Below, one piece after another: positions 16,377-27,200 of a DNA stretch of 64,000 nt. Both the position numbers and the translations under genes were made by a program. Location of the stretch: contig CAMAUX010000028.1 in the NCBI GenBank assembly GCA_945861435.1, forward strand, positions 1 to 64,000. Reading direction: 5' to 3'. Below the pieces are notes generated by a model. That model had not been told where the DNA came from, did not search any database, and was given only the letters and a program-made list of their open reading frames with translations. The DNA comes from Chthoniobacter flavus (GTDB taxonomy: Bacteria; Verrucomicrobiota; Verrucomicrobiia; Chthoniobacterales; Chthoniobacteraceae). Positions within the stretch are counted from its first letter, which is position 1, and every line of letters starts with the position of its first letter.

Positions 16377-19300
16377 ATGAACTGCGTCCCCCTCTCGCAA
16401 ACCGTCGCCCTCCTCAGCGGCATCGCTCTTTGCCTGTCCCTCAGCACCCACGGTGTCCGCGCCGAGGACCGTCTTCAATCCACCACCACCTACCAAAAGG
16501 CCTACGGCCAATCCAAGGGCACCCCGAAAGTCGACCCCCAGAAAGAACTCCCGCGCTACCCCGCCGTCGAACCGGCACAGGCCGTCGCCACGTGGAAAAT
16601 CAAACCCGGATTCACCCTGCAACTGGCCGCCCATGAGCCGCAGGTCCGCGATCCCATCGCCCTCTGCTTTGATGAACGCGGCCGCATGTTCGTGTGCGAA
16701 ATGATCGACTACTCCGAGCAACGCGACGCCAACCCCCACCTCGGCAGGATCTCCGTCCTCGAAGACCTCGACGGCGATGGCATCTACGAAACCAGCCGCG
16801 TCTTCGCCGACAACCTCCCATGGCCCACCGGCCTCCTCTGGGCAAACGGCGGCCTCTACGTCATCGCCACCCCGGACATCTGGCGCTTCGAAGACCGCTC
16901 CGGCCGCGGCGTCGCAGATCACCGCGAGATCCTCTTCACCGGCTTCGGCACCGGCCTCAAACTTCTCAACGTCCAAGGCCTCGCCAACAGCATGCAATGG
17001 GGCCCCGACCAGCGCATCCACCTCCTCGCCGGTTCCGGCAACCGCGGCTCCGTCTCCTGCCCGCGCCGCCCAGACCTCCCCGCCGTCGAACTCGGCGGCA
17101 ACGACTTCTGGTTCGACCCCCTCTCCCTCGCCTACGGCCTCGAACCCGGAGGCGCCCAGTACGGCATGAGCTTCGACGACTTCGGCCGCAAATTCGGCTG
17201 CGCCAACTCCGATCATCTCCAGCACTGGACTTACCAGCCCAACGGCCCGGCCAAAAACCCTCACCAAGCACTCCCCCCCTCACGCACCAGCATCGCCAAG
17301 GACGGCGGTGCCGCAGAGGTCTACCGCATCAGCCCCGACGAGCCATGGCGCATCATCCGCAGCCGGTGGCGGATCTCCGGCGCCGTCCCCGGTATGGTCG
17401 AGGGCGGCGGACGCGTCAGCGGCTATTTCACAGGCGCCACAGGCACCACCATCTTCCGCGGCGACGCCTACGGGCCCGACTTTAAAAACAACAGCTTCAC
17501 CGGCGACGCAGGCGGCCAACTCATCCATCGCAAACTCATCTCCCCAGCCCCCGACGGCGTCGGCCTCTCCGGCGAACGCCCCGCCGACGAGCAACACTTC
17601 GAATTCGCCGCCAGCCGCGACACATGGGTGCGCGTCGTCAACTTCGCCAACGCCCCGGACGGCTGCCTCCACGTCTGCGACATGTACCGCGAAGTCATCG
17701 AACACCCGTGGTCCATCCCCGACGAAATCAAGACCCACCTCGACCTCAACAACGGCAACGACCGCGGCCGCATCTACCGCATCGCCCCAGCCAACCCCGC
17801 CTGGCAGCGCCGCTCCTCCGTGCGCCTCGACAAGGCCTCTATCCAAGAACTCGTCGACACCCTCGCTCATCCCAACGGCTGGCACCGCGACACCGCCTCC
17901 CGCCTCCTCTTTGAAAAACACGACCCCGCCTCTTTCCCACTTCTTCAATCCCTCTTCTCGCACCACACAGAGCCCCTCGCTCGCCTCCACGCGCTCAACC
18001 TCCTCCACGCACTCGGCGCACTGCGCGAGGAACTCCTCGCCACCTCCCTCTCCGATGCGCACCCGGCCGTACGCGAACGCGCCCTCTGGATCACCGCCGC
18101 ATTCTTTGCCAACAAACCCCCCTCTCCATCCATCCGCTCCGCCATCGCATCCAGCGCCGCATCCGATTCCCCGCGCATCCGTTTCCAAACCGCACTCACC
18201 CTCGCCAGCATCACCACTCCGGACGACCCCGCAAATCTCACACCGCTCCTCTGCCAAATCGCACGCACCGACCACGCCCACCGCTGGACCGGCCCCGCAG
18301 TGCTCAGCGCCCACCCAAACATCCTTTCCCATTCCCTCCTCCCCTTCTTCGCCTCCGAAGCAAGTCTCCTCGCATCCGCGCCCGAGTTCATCGCCTCCCT
18401 CCTGCGCATCCGCGCCGCTTCACAGCCCGTCTCCGATCGCGCCGCCCAACTCGACTTCATCCTCCAACACGGCTCACGCCCCGCATGGATCCAAGCCCTC
18501 TCCACAGGCCTCGCAAGCGCCGGATCCTCACTCGAAAAAGCCGACGCCGATGGCCGCCTCTCCAAAATCTTCACCACCGCCGCATCCCGTGCCGTTGATC
18601 CAAAAGCTCCAGCCGCAGACCGCCTCGCCGCACTCGAACTACTGAGCGCCGCCCCGCCCTCCGTTGCCACCGCGCCCCTCCTTGCCTGCCTCACCGGTGG
18701 CACCCCGGAACAACTCCAACTCAACGCCATCCGGCAACTCGGCGCGGATCCAGCCCCGAACATCCCTGTAGAACTCATCGCCCGTTGGAACGACTACCCG
18801 CCCGCCGCACGCGCTCTCACGCTCACCCAGCTCCTTCAACGTCCGCGCGCCATCCCCGCACTCCTCACCGCCATCGCCGATGCAAGGATCCCCGCCACCG
18901 CCCTCGATCCCAGCCAAATCCAGACCCTGATCAAGCACAAGGACCCAGCCATCGCCACCCAGGCGCGATCTGCACTCGCCGGGGTCATCCCTCCCTCGCG
19001 CGACATCGTTACCGCAAAATTCCAGCCCTCGCTCGACCTCCCGGGCGACGCCGCTCGCGGCATGGCCGTCTACCAGCGCGCCTGCGTCATCTGCCACCGC
19101 GCAGCGGGACAAGGCACCGCCCTTGGCCCAGACCTGCTCACCGTCAAGAACAAGGGCCGCCCTGCGCTCCTCACCGCCATCCTCGATCCCAACAAGGAGG
19201 TCGCCACCCAATACATGTCCTTCACCGTGCGCACCCGTTCTGGCGAATCCCACCTCGGCATGATCATCGAGGACAACGCCACCCAACTCACCCTCCTTAT

Positions 19301-19448
19301 GCCGGGCGGCATCACCAAAACCCTTCTGCGCGCCGATGTCGTTGGCACCTCCTCCGACGGCCGCAGTCTCATGCCAGAAGGCCTCGAAGGCGCCCTCTCC
19401 CTCAATGACATGGCGGACCTCCTCACCTTCATCGAATCCCTCCAGTAA
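16377..19448 (+). CDS. PVC-type haem-binding CxxCH protein
   Basis: 1023 residues. A Sec signal peptide (to about residue 29) is followed by a large beta-propeller-like domain (about 70-480), the kind of PVC 'membrane-bound dehydrogenase' domain with strands such as GLKLLNVQGLANSMQWGPD. A helical HEAT-like region spans about 500-860, and a C-terminal cytochrome c domain holds the haem motif C903-V-I-C906-H907, followed by GPDLLTVKNKGR. Such proteins are abundant in Planctomycetes and Verrucomicrobia and are thought to act as periplasmic oxidoreductases in degrading sugars or sulfated glycans; the substrate is unknown. It precedes a ceramidase-like gene. Confidence 0.93.
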   Translation: MNCVPLSQTVALLSGIALCLSLSTHGVRAEDRLQSTTTYQKAYGQSKGTPKVDPQKELPRYPAVEPAQAVATWKIKPGFTLQLAAHEPQVRDPIALCFDERGRMFVCEMIDYSEQRDANPHLGRISVLEDLDGDGIYETSRVFADNLPWPTGLLWANGGLYVIATPDIWRFEDRSGRGVADHREILFTGFGTGLKLLNVQGLANSMQWGPDQRIHLLAGSGNRGSVSCPRRPDLPAVELGGNDFWFDPLSLAYGLEPGGAQYGMSFDDFGRKFGCANSDHLQHWTYQPNGPAKNPHQALPPSRTSIAKDGGAAEVYRISPDEPWRIIRSRWRISGAVPGMVEGGGRVSGYFTGATGTTIFRGDAYGPDFKNNSFTGDAGGQLIHRKLISPAPDGVGLSGERPADEQHFEFAASRDTWVRVVNFANAPDGCLHVCDMYREVIEHPWSIPDEIKTHLDLNNGNDRGRIYRIAPANPAWQRRSSVRLDKASIQELVDTLAHPNGWHRDTASRLLFEKHDPASFPLLQSLFSHHTEPLARLHALNLLHALGALREELLATSLSDAHPAVRERALWITAAFFANKPPSPSIRSAIASSAASDSPRIRFQTALTLASITTPDDPANLTPLLCQIARTDHAHRWTGPAVLSAHPNILSHSLLPFFASEASLLASAPEFIASLLRIRAASQPVSDRAAQLDFILQHGSRPAWIQALSTGLASAGSSLEKADADGRLSKIFTTAASRAVDPKAPAADRLAALELLSAAPPSVATAPLLACLTGGTPEQLQLNAIRQLGADPAPNIPVELIARWNDYPPAARALTLTQLLQRPRAIPALLTAIADARIPATALDPSQIQTLIKHKDPAIATQARSALAGVIPPSRDIVTAKFQPSLDLPGDAARGMAVYQRACVICHRAAGQGTALGPDLLTVKNKGRPALLTAILDPNKEVATQYMSFTVRTRSGESHLGMIIEDNATQLTLLMPGGITKTLLRADVVGTSSDGRSLMPEGLEGALSLNDMADLLTFIESLQ

Positions 19449-19571
19449 CCCACCCCGCTCGCCCCTTTTCAAAACCACCGCGCGCCCTTCCTCCACACGG
19501 TATCTACACCCTATTCCGAGTCTCAAACCCGCCACACACCACAACCCGAGATTCCCGCAAATCCAGCACCC

Positions 19572-20948
19572 ATGCGCTTCCCAAGACCCTCTACATCGTC
19601 ACCACGATGCGCTCTTTTCGTCCTGCTCTGCGCGTTCACCCTCTCCGCATCCGCCGCAGTCCGGGTCGCCACCTTCGACGTCGACGCCACCCCGCCCCTC
19701 GGCTCCGCCATGGCCTACGATCCGGTCAAGCGCCTCGACGACCTCACCCTGCGCTGCCGCGGCATCGTCATCACCGGCGCGGACGATCCCATCGTCCTCT
19801 GCGCCGTCGACTGGATCGGTATCGCCAATGAAGGCCACGACGCCTTCCGCACCGCACTCGCCGCCGCCGCCCACACCTCCCCCGCTCGCGTCGCCGTCCA
19901 CGCACTCCACCAGCACGACGCACCCGGCTGCGATTTCACCGCGGAGAAACTCATCCACGAACTCGGCATCCAGGGTTACTCCCGCTTTGAAGGCGCCTTC
20001 CAGCGCAGCGTCATTCAACGCGCGGCCGAAGCCATCACCCGTGCACTCCCCACCGCGCGCGAAGCCACCCACTGGGGCTGGGGTGAAGCCACCGTCCACG
20101 AGGTGGCCAGCCAGCGCCGCATTCTCGGACCCGACGGCAGGGTCAAGTTCACGCGCACCTCCTCCACCAAAGATCCCTCTGTGCGCGCCGAACCCGAGGG
20201 CCTCATCGACCCCATCGTCACCTCCCTCAGCTTCTGGGATGCCGCGGGGCCCATCGCGGTCCTCACCACCTACGCATGCCATCCCCAAAGCTATTACCGC
20301 CTCGGATATCCGAGCCCCGACTTTCCCGGTATCGCGCGCTTCATCCGCAGCCAATCCTGGCCACACACCCTCCACGTCCACTTCAACGGTGCGGGCGGCA
20401 ACGTCACCGCGGGCAAGTACAACGACGGCGCATGGGCCAACCGGATGCTCCTCGCCAATCGTCTCGCCGACGGCATGAAGGAAGCCCTCGATCACACGGT
20501 CAAACTCCCGCTCACACCCGCCGATATTGGCTGGGGCAGCATCCCCGTCCAACTCCCGCTCGCCCCCCATCTCAACGCCGCCGATCTCACTGAGAAACTG
20601 CGCGCCAGCCCTCCCAAGGGCTACATCTCCTACGCCGACCAACTCGCATGGGTGAAACGCTGCGAACAAGGCCGCTCCATCGACCTCACCTGCCTGCGCA
20701 TCGGCTCCGCCCGCATGCTCCACCTTCCCGGCGAACTCTTCGTCGAGTTCCAACTCGCCGCCAAGGCCATGCGCCCCGACCTCCACGTCTGCGTCGCGGC
20801 CTACGGCGACTACGGCCCCGGCTACATCGGCACCACCTGCTCCTATCAGGAAGGCGGCTACGAGACAGGCCCCACCTCCTCCAGCGTCGCCCCCACCGCC
20901 GAACCCATTCTCCTCAACGCGATCCGCTCCCTTCTCGGCGCTCAGTAA
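19572..20948 (+). CDS. Exported neutral/alkaline ceramidase-like protein
   Basis: 458 residues with a Sec signal peptide (residues 1-28). The sequence resembles the catalytic domain of neutral/alkaline ceramidases as found in PVC bacteria: [10 protein letters not shown] near the start, [12 protein letters not shown], then [12 protein letters not shown] (likely Zn-binding His residues) and [10 protein letters not shown] later, and the terminal tail [20 protein letters not shown]. It probably hydrolyses an amide or ester bond of a lipid or glycan; the real substrate is unknown. It is 123 bp after the haem protein gene. Confidence 0.85.
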   Translation: MRFPRPSTSSPRCALFVLLCAFTLSASAAVRVATFDVDATPPLGSAMAYDPVKRLDDLTLRCRGIVITGADDPIVLCAVDWIGIANEGHDAFRTALAAAAHTSPARVAVHALHQHDAPGCDFTAEKLIHELGIQGYSRFEGAFQRSVIQRAAEAITRALPTAREATHWGWGEATVHEVASQRRILGPDGRVKFTRTSSTKDPSVRAEPEGLIDPIVTSLSFWDAAGPIAVLTTYACHPQSYYRLGYPSPDFPGIARFIRSQSWPHTLHVHFNGAGGNVTAGKYNDGAWANRMLLANRLADGMKEALDHTVKLPLTPADIGWGSIPVQLPLAPHLNAADLTEKLRASPPKGYISYADQLAWVKRCEQGRSIDLTCLRIGSARMLHLPGELFVEFQLAAKAMRPDLHVCVAAYGDYGPGYIGTTCSYQEGGYETGPTSSSVAPTAEPILLNAIRSLLGAQ

Positions 20949-20965
20949 CGCCCCCCCTTCTAACC

Positions 20966-21006
20966 CTTACTCGTACTCCCTTTCGGGGGCTTCGTACTCT
21001 TACTCA
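20966..21006. repeat. Inverted copies of the GAGTAC/GAGTAA hexamers
   Basis: Two short segments (TTACTCGTACTC and TTCGTACTCTTACTC) are reverse complements of the downstream array units, so the upstream copy can pair with the array in a hairpin. Confidence 0.8.
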
Positions 21007-21040
21007 TTTTCCCGTGCACCGGTGGGCCGCACCATTCCGG

Positions 21041-21157
21041 GAGTACGAGTACGAGTAAGAGTAAGAGTAAGAGTAAGAGTACGGGTACGAGTACGAGTAC
21101 GAGTAAGAGTAAGAGTAAGAGTAAGAGTAAGAGTAAGAGTAAGAGTACGGGTACGAG
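21041..21157. repeat. Hexamer tandem array, about 19 units
   Basis: Units GAGTAC, GAGTAA and GGGTAC alternate in blocks over 117 bp just after the ceramidase-like gene. Confidence 0.9.
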
Positions 21158-21501
21158 GAGGCGTGGTGGATGGGGGCCCGAAAGAACGGGCCGGTTGGGG
21201 CGATCTACTATCGCAACCATACGGTCGCGCGCGGCCCCGGGGGCGATTCTTTTACTACCGATGCGGTCATCAGAAATCCGGCTACGGAAGGAGGGTTGCG
21301 AAGCCTGCACACCTGCACACTTACAGATCACCCACACATCAAATCCGAACCACGTTCGACGGGGCACAACGCGGGACGCGTGGGGAGGGGCCTTCGACGA
21401 GCGGCTTCGGGAAGCAATCAACGCCGCAGCGCAGCGAAGCCTTCCACTGCACGGAGAGACGGGAGCGGATCCGCACCCGGAAAAAATGCAAAACGCTGAC
21501 A

Positions 21502-21598
21502 GCGAAATCCGGGTCGCAAAATCCGGGTCGGAAAATCAGGGTCGCAAAATCCGGGTCGCGAAAGCCGGAGAGCGCCGCGCGAAAGCCGGAGAGACCGG
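21502..21598. repeat. 14-15-bp tandem repeat
   Basis: Four close units of AAATCCGGGTCGC with small changes, followed by two degenerate units based on GAAAGCCGGAGAG. Confidence 0.75.
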
Positions 21599-21790
21599 CC
21601 CCGCGGACGGGGTGCGGCGGGCGCAATACGAAATCCGCGGCGCAAAATGCAGTTTCTGAAATTTCTTCCGAACTTCGTGAATAACCGCAGCGGGCGCGCG
21701 TCTCAATCAACAGAGCCCCGGATGTTCCGGGATTCAGAATCCAGAGCAAAACAACAAACCACAGACCAAAAAACAGAAAGAAGACACACC

Positions 21791-22234
21791 ATGAAAACCA
21801 CCAAACACATCCTCGCCCTGCTCGCCCTTGGCAGCAGCGCCGTCTTGGCCGTTGATTCCGCGAAGCCGGCGCTGAGCGGGGCGGAGTTGCTCAAGCAACT
21901 CGACAAGAACCATGACGGAACCGTGAGCCTCGAAGAGTTCAAGGCCGGCCCCATGAACATGAAGGAACCCTTGAAGGCTGAGGAGAACTTCAAGAAGCAG
22001 GACCGCAACCACGATGGAAAGCTGAACGCGGAGGAACTCGCGCCCGCAATCCAGTCCCAGACGAGCACGACCGCTCCAATAACACCGACCGCCCCCACGG
22101 CACCAATCGCGCCGACGGCACCGGCGGCCAAGGAAACCACGAGGCCTGATGCGGGTGCGAAGTCCGGCACGACTGCGAAGCCGCTCGACGCGGGCAAACC
22201 GCTGGACGGAACCGCGAAGCCGCAAAGCAAGTAA
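21791..22234 (+). CDS. Exported EF-hand protein
   Basis: 147 residues. The start at 21791 opens a Sec signal peptide (cut near LAVDS, residue 20-22). Two EF-hand loops fit the calcium-binding pattern: D38 to E49 (DKNHDGTVSLEE) and D71 to E82 (DRNHDGKLNAEE). The C-terminal 55 residues are Thr/Pro/Ala-rich and low complexity. Likely a periplasmic or surface Ca-binding protein; partners are unknown. It lies in a repeat-rich stretch. Confidence 0.82.
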   Translation: MKTTKHILALLALGSSAVLAVDSAKPALSGAELLKQLDKNHDGTVSLEEFKAGPMNMKEPLKAEENFKKQDRNHDGKLNAEELAPAIQSQTSTTAPITPTAPTAPIAPTAPAAKETTRPDAGAKSGTTAKPLDAGKPLDGTAKPQSK

Positions 22235-22333
22235 CTGTAGCGCCCACCATCAAGGCAGCCGCCGGACCGGCAGACCCGGGACGGCGTCCTGCTTTTTCCG
22301 GGAAGGGTTTGACGACCCCTCGGTGCGTACTAC

Positions 22334-22469
22334 CTCGCGCCTCGCGCCTCGCGCCTCGCGCCTCACGCCTCACGCCTCACGCCTCACGCCTCACGCCTCA
22401 CGCCTCACGCCTCGCGCCTCACGCCTCACGCCTCACGCCTCACGCCTCACGCCTCACGCCTCACGCCTC
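22334..22469. repeat. 7-bp tandem array, about 19 copies (TCACGCC/TCGCGCC)
   Basis: Consecutive TCGCGCC and TCACGCC units with block structure (four GC-type, seven AC-type, one GC-type, seven AC-type). It sits in the 3' flank of the duplicated efflux adaptor tail. A corresponding short variant is found in the other copy's flank (22955-22975: CGCACGCATCACGCATCACGG). Confidence 0.95.
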
Positions 22470-22478
22470 GCCACTCCT

Positions 22479-22684
22479 CTCAAGGCTTCGGCTCCACAAC
22501 CATCTGCAGGCCGTCAGAAAGGGAGTCCGCTGGATTGATCACCACTTGGGACTCGGGAAGAAGGCCGGACAGAATCTCGACGTTTGCGCCGAAATCCCGG
22601 CCAAGAGTCACTGAACAAAGGGCGATCTGATTTTCCGCAGTCACAGTGGCCACGATCGGGCCCTGCGAACCGAAGAGCAGGGTT
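22479..22684 (-). pseudogene. Duplicated 3' end of the RND adaptor gene
   Basis: 206 bp that match 22986-23191, the end of the intact adaptor gene, at about 95 percent by eye, keeping the reading frame and stop codon (68 residues ending SLSDGLQMVVEPKP). The copy ends sharply where the dispersed element begins at 22684. Its downstream flank (22299-22333, GGGAAGGGTTTG...) also matches the flank of the intact gene (22916-22955), so the duplicated block included both gene end and flank. Confidence 0.9.
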
Positions 22685-22906
22685 TGAGCGATCTTCAAAG
22701 ACGGTGCCGACAGGGCTGTTACCCTCAAGTACCCAGGCACTGATAGGACTCAGCAGTCGCCTGAACCCGGAGAGTTCCCAATGGCCCACGGAACGCTCTG
22801 AATGCACGGACCACGCAACAGACTCTCCGCCCCCTCATTCCCCTCATTCCCCCCCATTTCCTTCCGTGCGCTCCGTGGATTCCGTGGGCCGTCCATTCAC
22901 GTTTTT
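22684..22906 (-). repeat. Dispersed palindromic element, copy B (truncated)
   Basis: 223 bp matching copies A and C but lacking about 90 bp of their outer tail; the missing end abuts the duplicated gene fragment. It lies between the duplicated adaptor end and the intact gene. Confidence 0.85.
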
Positions 22907-22986
22907 AGGTTTACCGGGGAAGGGTTTGGTGACGCCTCGGTGTGCTTTACCGCACGCATCACGCATCACGGCATAGGACACACGGC

Positions 22987-24207
22987 TCAAGGCTTCGTCT
23001 CCACAACCACCTGAAGGCCGTCAGAAAGGGAGTCCGCTGGATTGATCACCACTTGGGACTCGGGAAGAAGGCCGGACAGAATCTCGACGTTTGCGCCGAA
23101 ATCCCTTCCAAGAGTCACTGAACAAAGCGCGATCTGATTTCCCGCAGTCACGGTGGCCACGATCGGGCCCTGCGAACGGAAGAGCAGGGTGTTGGAGGGA
23201 ATCGTGAAAGGGGCTTTTGGGTGAGCATCGCTCAGGCGGACCTGCGCGTAGCTGCCGGCCATGAACTCGCCATGTGGATTATCGGACTCCAGCTCCACCA
23301 GAAGGGTCCGGGAAACCGGATCGATCGCACCTGCGGTCCTCACCACGTGCGCCTCGAAACTTTTGCCGGGAATTTCTGGAAGAACGATCTCCGCCTTCTG
23401 CTGGAGAACCACCGTCCGCGCATTGCTTTGTGGCACGCGAACGAAAACCCGGACTTTTTCGGTCTGCGCGAGGCGGAAGAGCGGGCGTTCGGCGCCGACG
23501 TTGACGAGCTGGCCGAGGTCGAGTTTGCGCTCGATGATGGTGCCGGCGAATGGAGCGGTGATCTGCGCGAACTTCTTCACCTCCTGCAATCGCTGCAGCT
23601 TCGAACGGGCGGCGTCCACAGCGGCGAGCTTGAACTGGGCATCACCGGATTTCTCGTCGGCTTCCTGGGAACTCACGGTGCGGCTTTTGAGCATCTCGCT
23701 CCAGCGCATGGCGGTGGCTCTTGCAAGCTGCGCTGCCGCCTCGGCCTGCTGCAGTTCCGCCTTGGCCTGACTTTCCTCACGGTCGAGATCCGGGGTTTCC
23801 AGTTCTGCGAGAAGCTGACCGGCTTCCACCCGTGCACCGATGTCCGCATGCCATCCGGCCACATAGCCGCTCACCCGTGCTGAGATGGCAGCCTCGGTGA
23901 GTGGACGGATTTCACCCGAAAGAGTGAGGGGGGGCGGGGCGATGCCGGCGGCCGGATGGACAACGATGACATGGCTGACGGCAAGCTGCTGCGTTTGCTC
24001 TGCAACCCTGCGGTGCGCGGCCCATTTGGGCACGAAACCGACAGCCAGGCCGACTCCCACCAAAAGGCATGCGCCCACAGCCCATCGCTTGGGATGACGA
24101 AGACCGGGAACACTGGTCACTTCGGAGGCGGATGCGGATCGCGCGGAATCGTGCATGCGCTCGGCATCCAGTTTTTCCAGTGTCACGCGGTTGGTGTGCG
24201 ATTGCAT
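22987..24207 (-). CDS. RND efflux periplasmic adaptor (HlyD/AcrA-like)
   Basis: 406 residues from the ATG at 24207. A membrane anchor or uncleaved signal is at residues about 40-62. Then comes a barrel-sandwich half (ARVSGYVAGWHADIGARVEAGQLL), a coiled coil of about 90 residues, the returning half (QITAPFAGTIIERKLDLGQLV), and a beta-barrel plus membrane-proximal domain. It would couple the inner-membrane pump to an outer-membrane channel. Its start is 4 bp after the permease stop, so it is the second gene of a two-gene operon. No outer-membrane factor gene lies next to it. Its 3' end is partly duplicated downstream. Confidence 0.93.
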   Translation of the reverse strand: MQSHTNRVTLEKLDAERMHDSARSASASEVTSVPGLRHPKRWAVGACLLVGVGLAVGFVPKWAAHRRVAEQTQQLAVSHVIVVHPAAGIAPPPLTLSGEIRPLTEAAISARVSGYVAGWHADIGARVEAGQLLAELETPDLDREESQAKAELQQAEAAAQLARATAMRWSEMLKSRTVSSQEADEKSGDAQFKLAAVDAARSKLQRLQEVKKFAQITAPFAGTIIERKLDLGQLVNVGAERPLFRLAQTEKVRVFVRVPQSNARTVVLQQKAEIVLPEIPGKSFEAHVVRTAGAIDPVSRTLLVELESDNPHGEFMAGSYAQVRLSDAHPKAPFTIPSNTLLFRSQGPIVATVTAGNQIALCSVTLGRDFGANVEILSGLLPESQVVINPADSLSDGLQVVVETKP

Positions 24208-24211
24208 GCGA

Positions 24212-27200
24212 TCAGGCCTCGGAGGGAACGGGTGTGAGATTGGGATGCCCGTCGGAGTGCGTTGCAGGCTTGTGGTGAAGCAGGCTGAACACAGTGGGCA
24301 CGAAGAACAAGGTGGCGAGCGTGGCGAGAAGCAGACCGCCGATGACCGCGCGCGCGAGGGGTGCGTTCTGTTCGCCGCCCTCGCCAAGGCCAAGGCTCAT
24401 GGGGAGCATGCCGATCATCATCGCGATCGCGGTCATGAGCACGGCGCGTAATCGGGTGGAGCCGGCTCCGAGAGCGGCTTCCAGCGGGTCAGCGCCCTTT
24501 GCGAGGCGTTCCCGAGCGAAGCTCACAATGAGCACGGAATTGGCGGTGGCAACGCCGAGGCTCATGATCGAGCCCATGAGAGCCGGCACGCTGAGGGTGG
24601 TGTGCGTGAGGAAAAGGCTCCAGACAACGCCGGCGAGCGCGGCGGGCAGCGCGGTGATGATGATGAACGGATCCAGCCAGCTTTGGAAGTTCACCACAAG
24701 GAGCAGGTAGATCATCGCAATCGCGGCACACAGCCCGAGACCGAGGCCGAGGAAGCTGGCGTTCATGGTTTCCGCCTGACCCCGGACCATAATGAAGCTG
24801 CCGCGAGGCAGGTCCTTCCTCGCTGCTTCCACCAGCGGAAGAACATCCCGGTAAACCCCTCCGAGATCACGCCCGTCGACGCCTGCGAAGATATCGATGA
24901 CGGGCATGACGTTGTAGTGAGAGACGGTGGCAGGGCCCATGCCACGGTTCACGGAAGCCATGTTGGCAAGGATCTGCCCATCGCCCTCCATATCGCGGCC
25001 AACGCTGATGGGCAGTGCCTGGATGGCATTGATCGAATCCATCGTGTGCTGGGGGACACGCACGTTGACTGCGTATTGCACCCCGTTTTCCGGATTCAGC
25101 CAGAAAATGGGCTGCACCTGACTGCTGCCGCTGAGACTCAGCAGCACGGAAGCCGCCACATCCTTTTCGCTGAGGCCAAGCTCCTCCGCTCGCGCACGGT
25201 CCACGTCCACTTGGAGCCGCGGTTGATCCGCGGGTTGCTGAACCCGGATATCCACCGCGCCGTTCACCCGGCGCATTTGTTCCGCAAGACGCTGCGCAAC
25301 AGCCCGGTTCCCGGCTTGGTCGCGTCCGTAAATCTGGACGTCCAGCGGCGCGGGCAGTCCGAAATTGAGCGTCTGGCTGACGATGTCGGCTGGCAGAAAA
25401 TAGAACTTCGTGCCCGGAAAGCTGCGATTCAGTGCAATGCGCAGCCTGCGGATATGTTCCTCGGTGGGCGAATGGCCGGGCGCGAGCGAGACAAGGATGT
25501 CCGCATCGCCTGTTCCGATGAGGCCGCTGTTGGTGTAACTGAGGCTGATCCCGGAGTTTGGGATCCCAATGTTGTCGAGAATCCCTCCGATCTCCCCGGC
25601 CGGAATTTCACGGCGGATCAGTTCTTCAACGGAATCCACAAGCCGCACAGCCTCCTCGATCCGCGTGCCGGACCGGGCGCGGACGTGGAGCCGGAACTGG
25701 CCTGCGTCCACGTTGGGAAAGAAGTCCTGACCAAGCTGGGGAATGAGCAGGAACGAGGCTGCGCAGCACCCAAGGAATCCCCACGCGAACGGACGCCTCT
25801 TGTGGAGGGCCACCTCAAGAAGGCCTCGGTAAGCGCTGCGGAAGCGCTCGAAACCCTTCTCAAACGCTTCCTGGATGGCGATGAACGGACGCATCCAGCC
25901 GCGGGCGATGCTCCGGGAACCTGCGTGCGCGTGGATTTCCACGTTGCGGTAAAACCAGAGCACAAGGGTGGGGACGAGCGTCCGGGAAAGAACGTAGCTC
26001 GCCAACATCGCAAAGACGACCGCCTCGGCCAGCGGCACAAAGAGGTGGTGGGCGACCCCCGTGAGCAGAAACATGGGGACAAACACGATGCAGATGCACA
26101 GCGTCGAAACCAGCGCCGGCATCGCAATTTCCCGCGCCCCCGCCAGGATCGCCTCCCGAAGCGGAAGACCGGAATCCATCTGGCGGTGCACGTTTTCGAT
26201 TTCCACCGTGGCGTCGTCCACAAGGATGCCCACGGCAAGCGCGAGGCCGCCGAGGGTCATCAGGTTGAGGGTCTGCCCCAGCGCGCTGAGGACGGCGATG
26301 GAACTGAGCACCGAAAGGGGAATGGAGAGGGCGATGATGATCGTGCTCCGCCACGAACCGAGGAAGAGCAGGATCATGAGCGCCGTCAGTGCCGCCGCGA
26401 TGACGGCCTCCCTCACAACCCCGTTGATGGCCGCTCGCACAAAGAAAGACTGGTCCGAAAACGTGGCCACTTCGAGACCAGCCGGCATTCCCGCAAGGAC
26501 GCGCGGCATCTCCGCCTTGATCCCCGCCACCACATCCAGCGTGGAGGCCGCTCCGCTCTTCATGATGGTCAGCAGGGCGCCACGCACCCCGTCTTTGCGG
26601 ACGACGTTCTGCTGGGGCAGGTAGCCATCGCGCACTTGGGCAACCTCCCGCAGAGTGATCGTGGCGCCGTTCACCCGCTTGATCGGAAGCCGATTGAGTT
26701 CATCCAAAACCTTCGGACTCCCGTTCATCTCCACGGAGTATTCCGTGTCGCCGATCTTGGCCGAACCCCCAGGCAGGATCAGGTTCTGGGAGTTCACGGA
26801 ATCCACCACATCCTGTGGGCGGAGCCCCCGCGCCTTCAGAGCCGCGAGGTCGATGTCCACGGAAACCACGCGCGTCTTGCCACCGTAGGGCCACGGAATC
26901 TGGGCTCCTTGCACCGTCGAAAGACTGACGCGGATCTGGTTCTGCCCTAGGTCGTATATCTCCTGCTCAGAGAGCGTGCGGCTGGCGAGGCTGTACTGGA
27001 GAATCGGGACGGTGGAGGCGTTGTAACGAATCACCAGAGGCGGAGTCTGGCCCGGGGGCATGTAACGCAGGATGGTCTGCGCCACGGCGGTGATCTGCGC
27101 CACGCCCGCGTCCACCGATGCGCCCGGGCGCAGGAACACCTTGATGATGCCGACGCCGTTATAGGAGTTCGACTCCACGTGCTCGATGTCGTTCACGGTG

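Larger units (their letters stand above)
20949..21790. other. Repeat-rich non-coding region
   Basis: 842 bp with no supported gene. It holds a hexamer array (21041-21157), inverted partial copies of it (20966-21006) and a 14-15-bp array (21502-21598). Open frames here have extreme low-complexity translations and are rejected as genes. Confidence 0.7.

Noticed and set aside
21041-21157. CRISPR or coding interpretation of the hexamer array
   Set aside because: No spacers; the translation is a monotonous Val-Arg repeat.
21022-21684. 220-codon frame through the hexamer array
   Set aside because: Driven by the array and the 14-15-bp repeats; no signal peptide, motif or ribosome site.
22334-22469. 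CRISPR array candidate
   Set aside because: Units are 7 bp with no spacers and no cas genes in the window; it is a simple tandem array.
24602-26950. Plus-strand frame of 782 codons antisense to the RND permease
   Set aside because: It is a mirror of the permease codon pattern, His/Arg/Asp-rich and without motifs.
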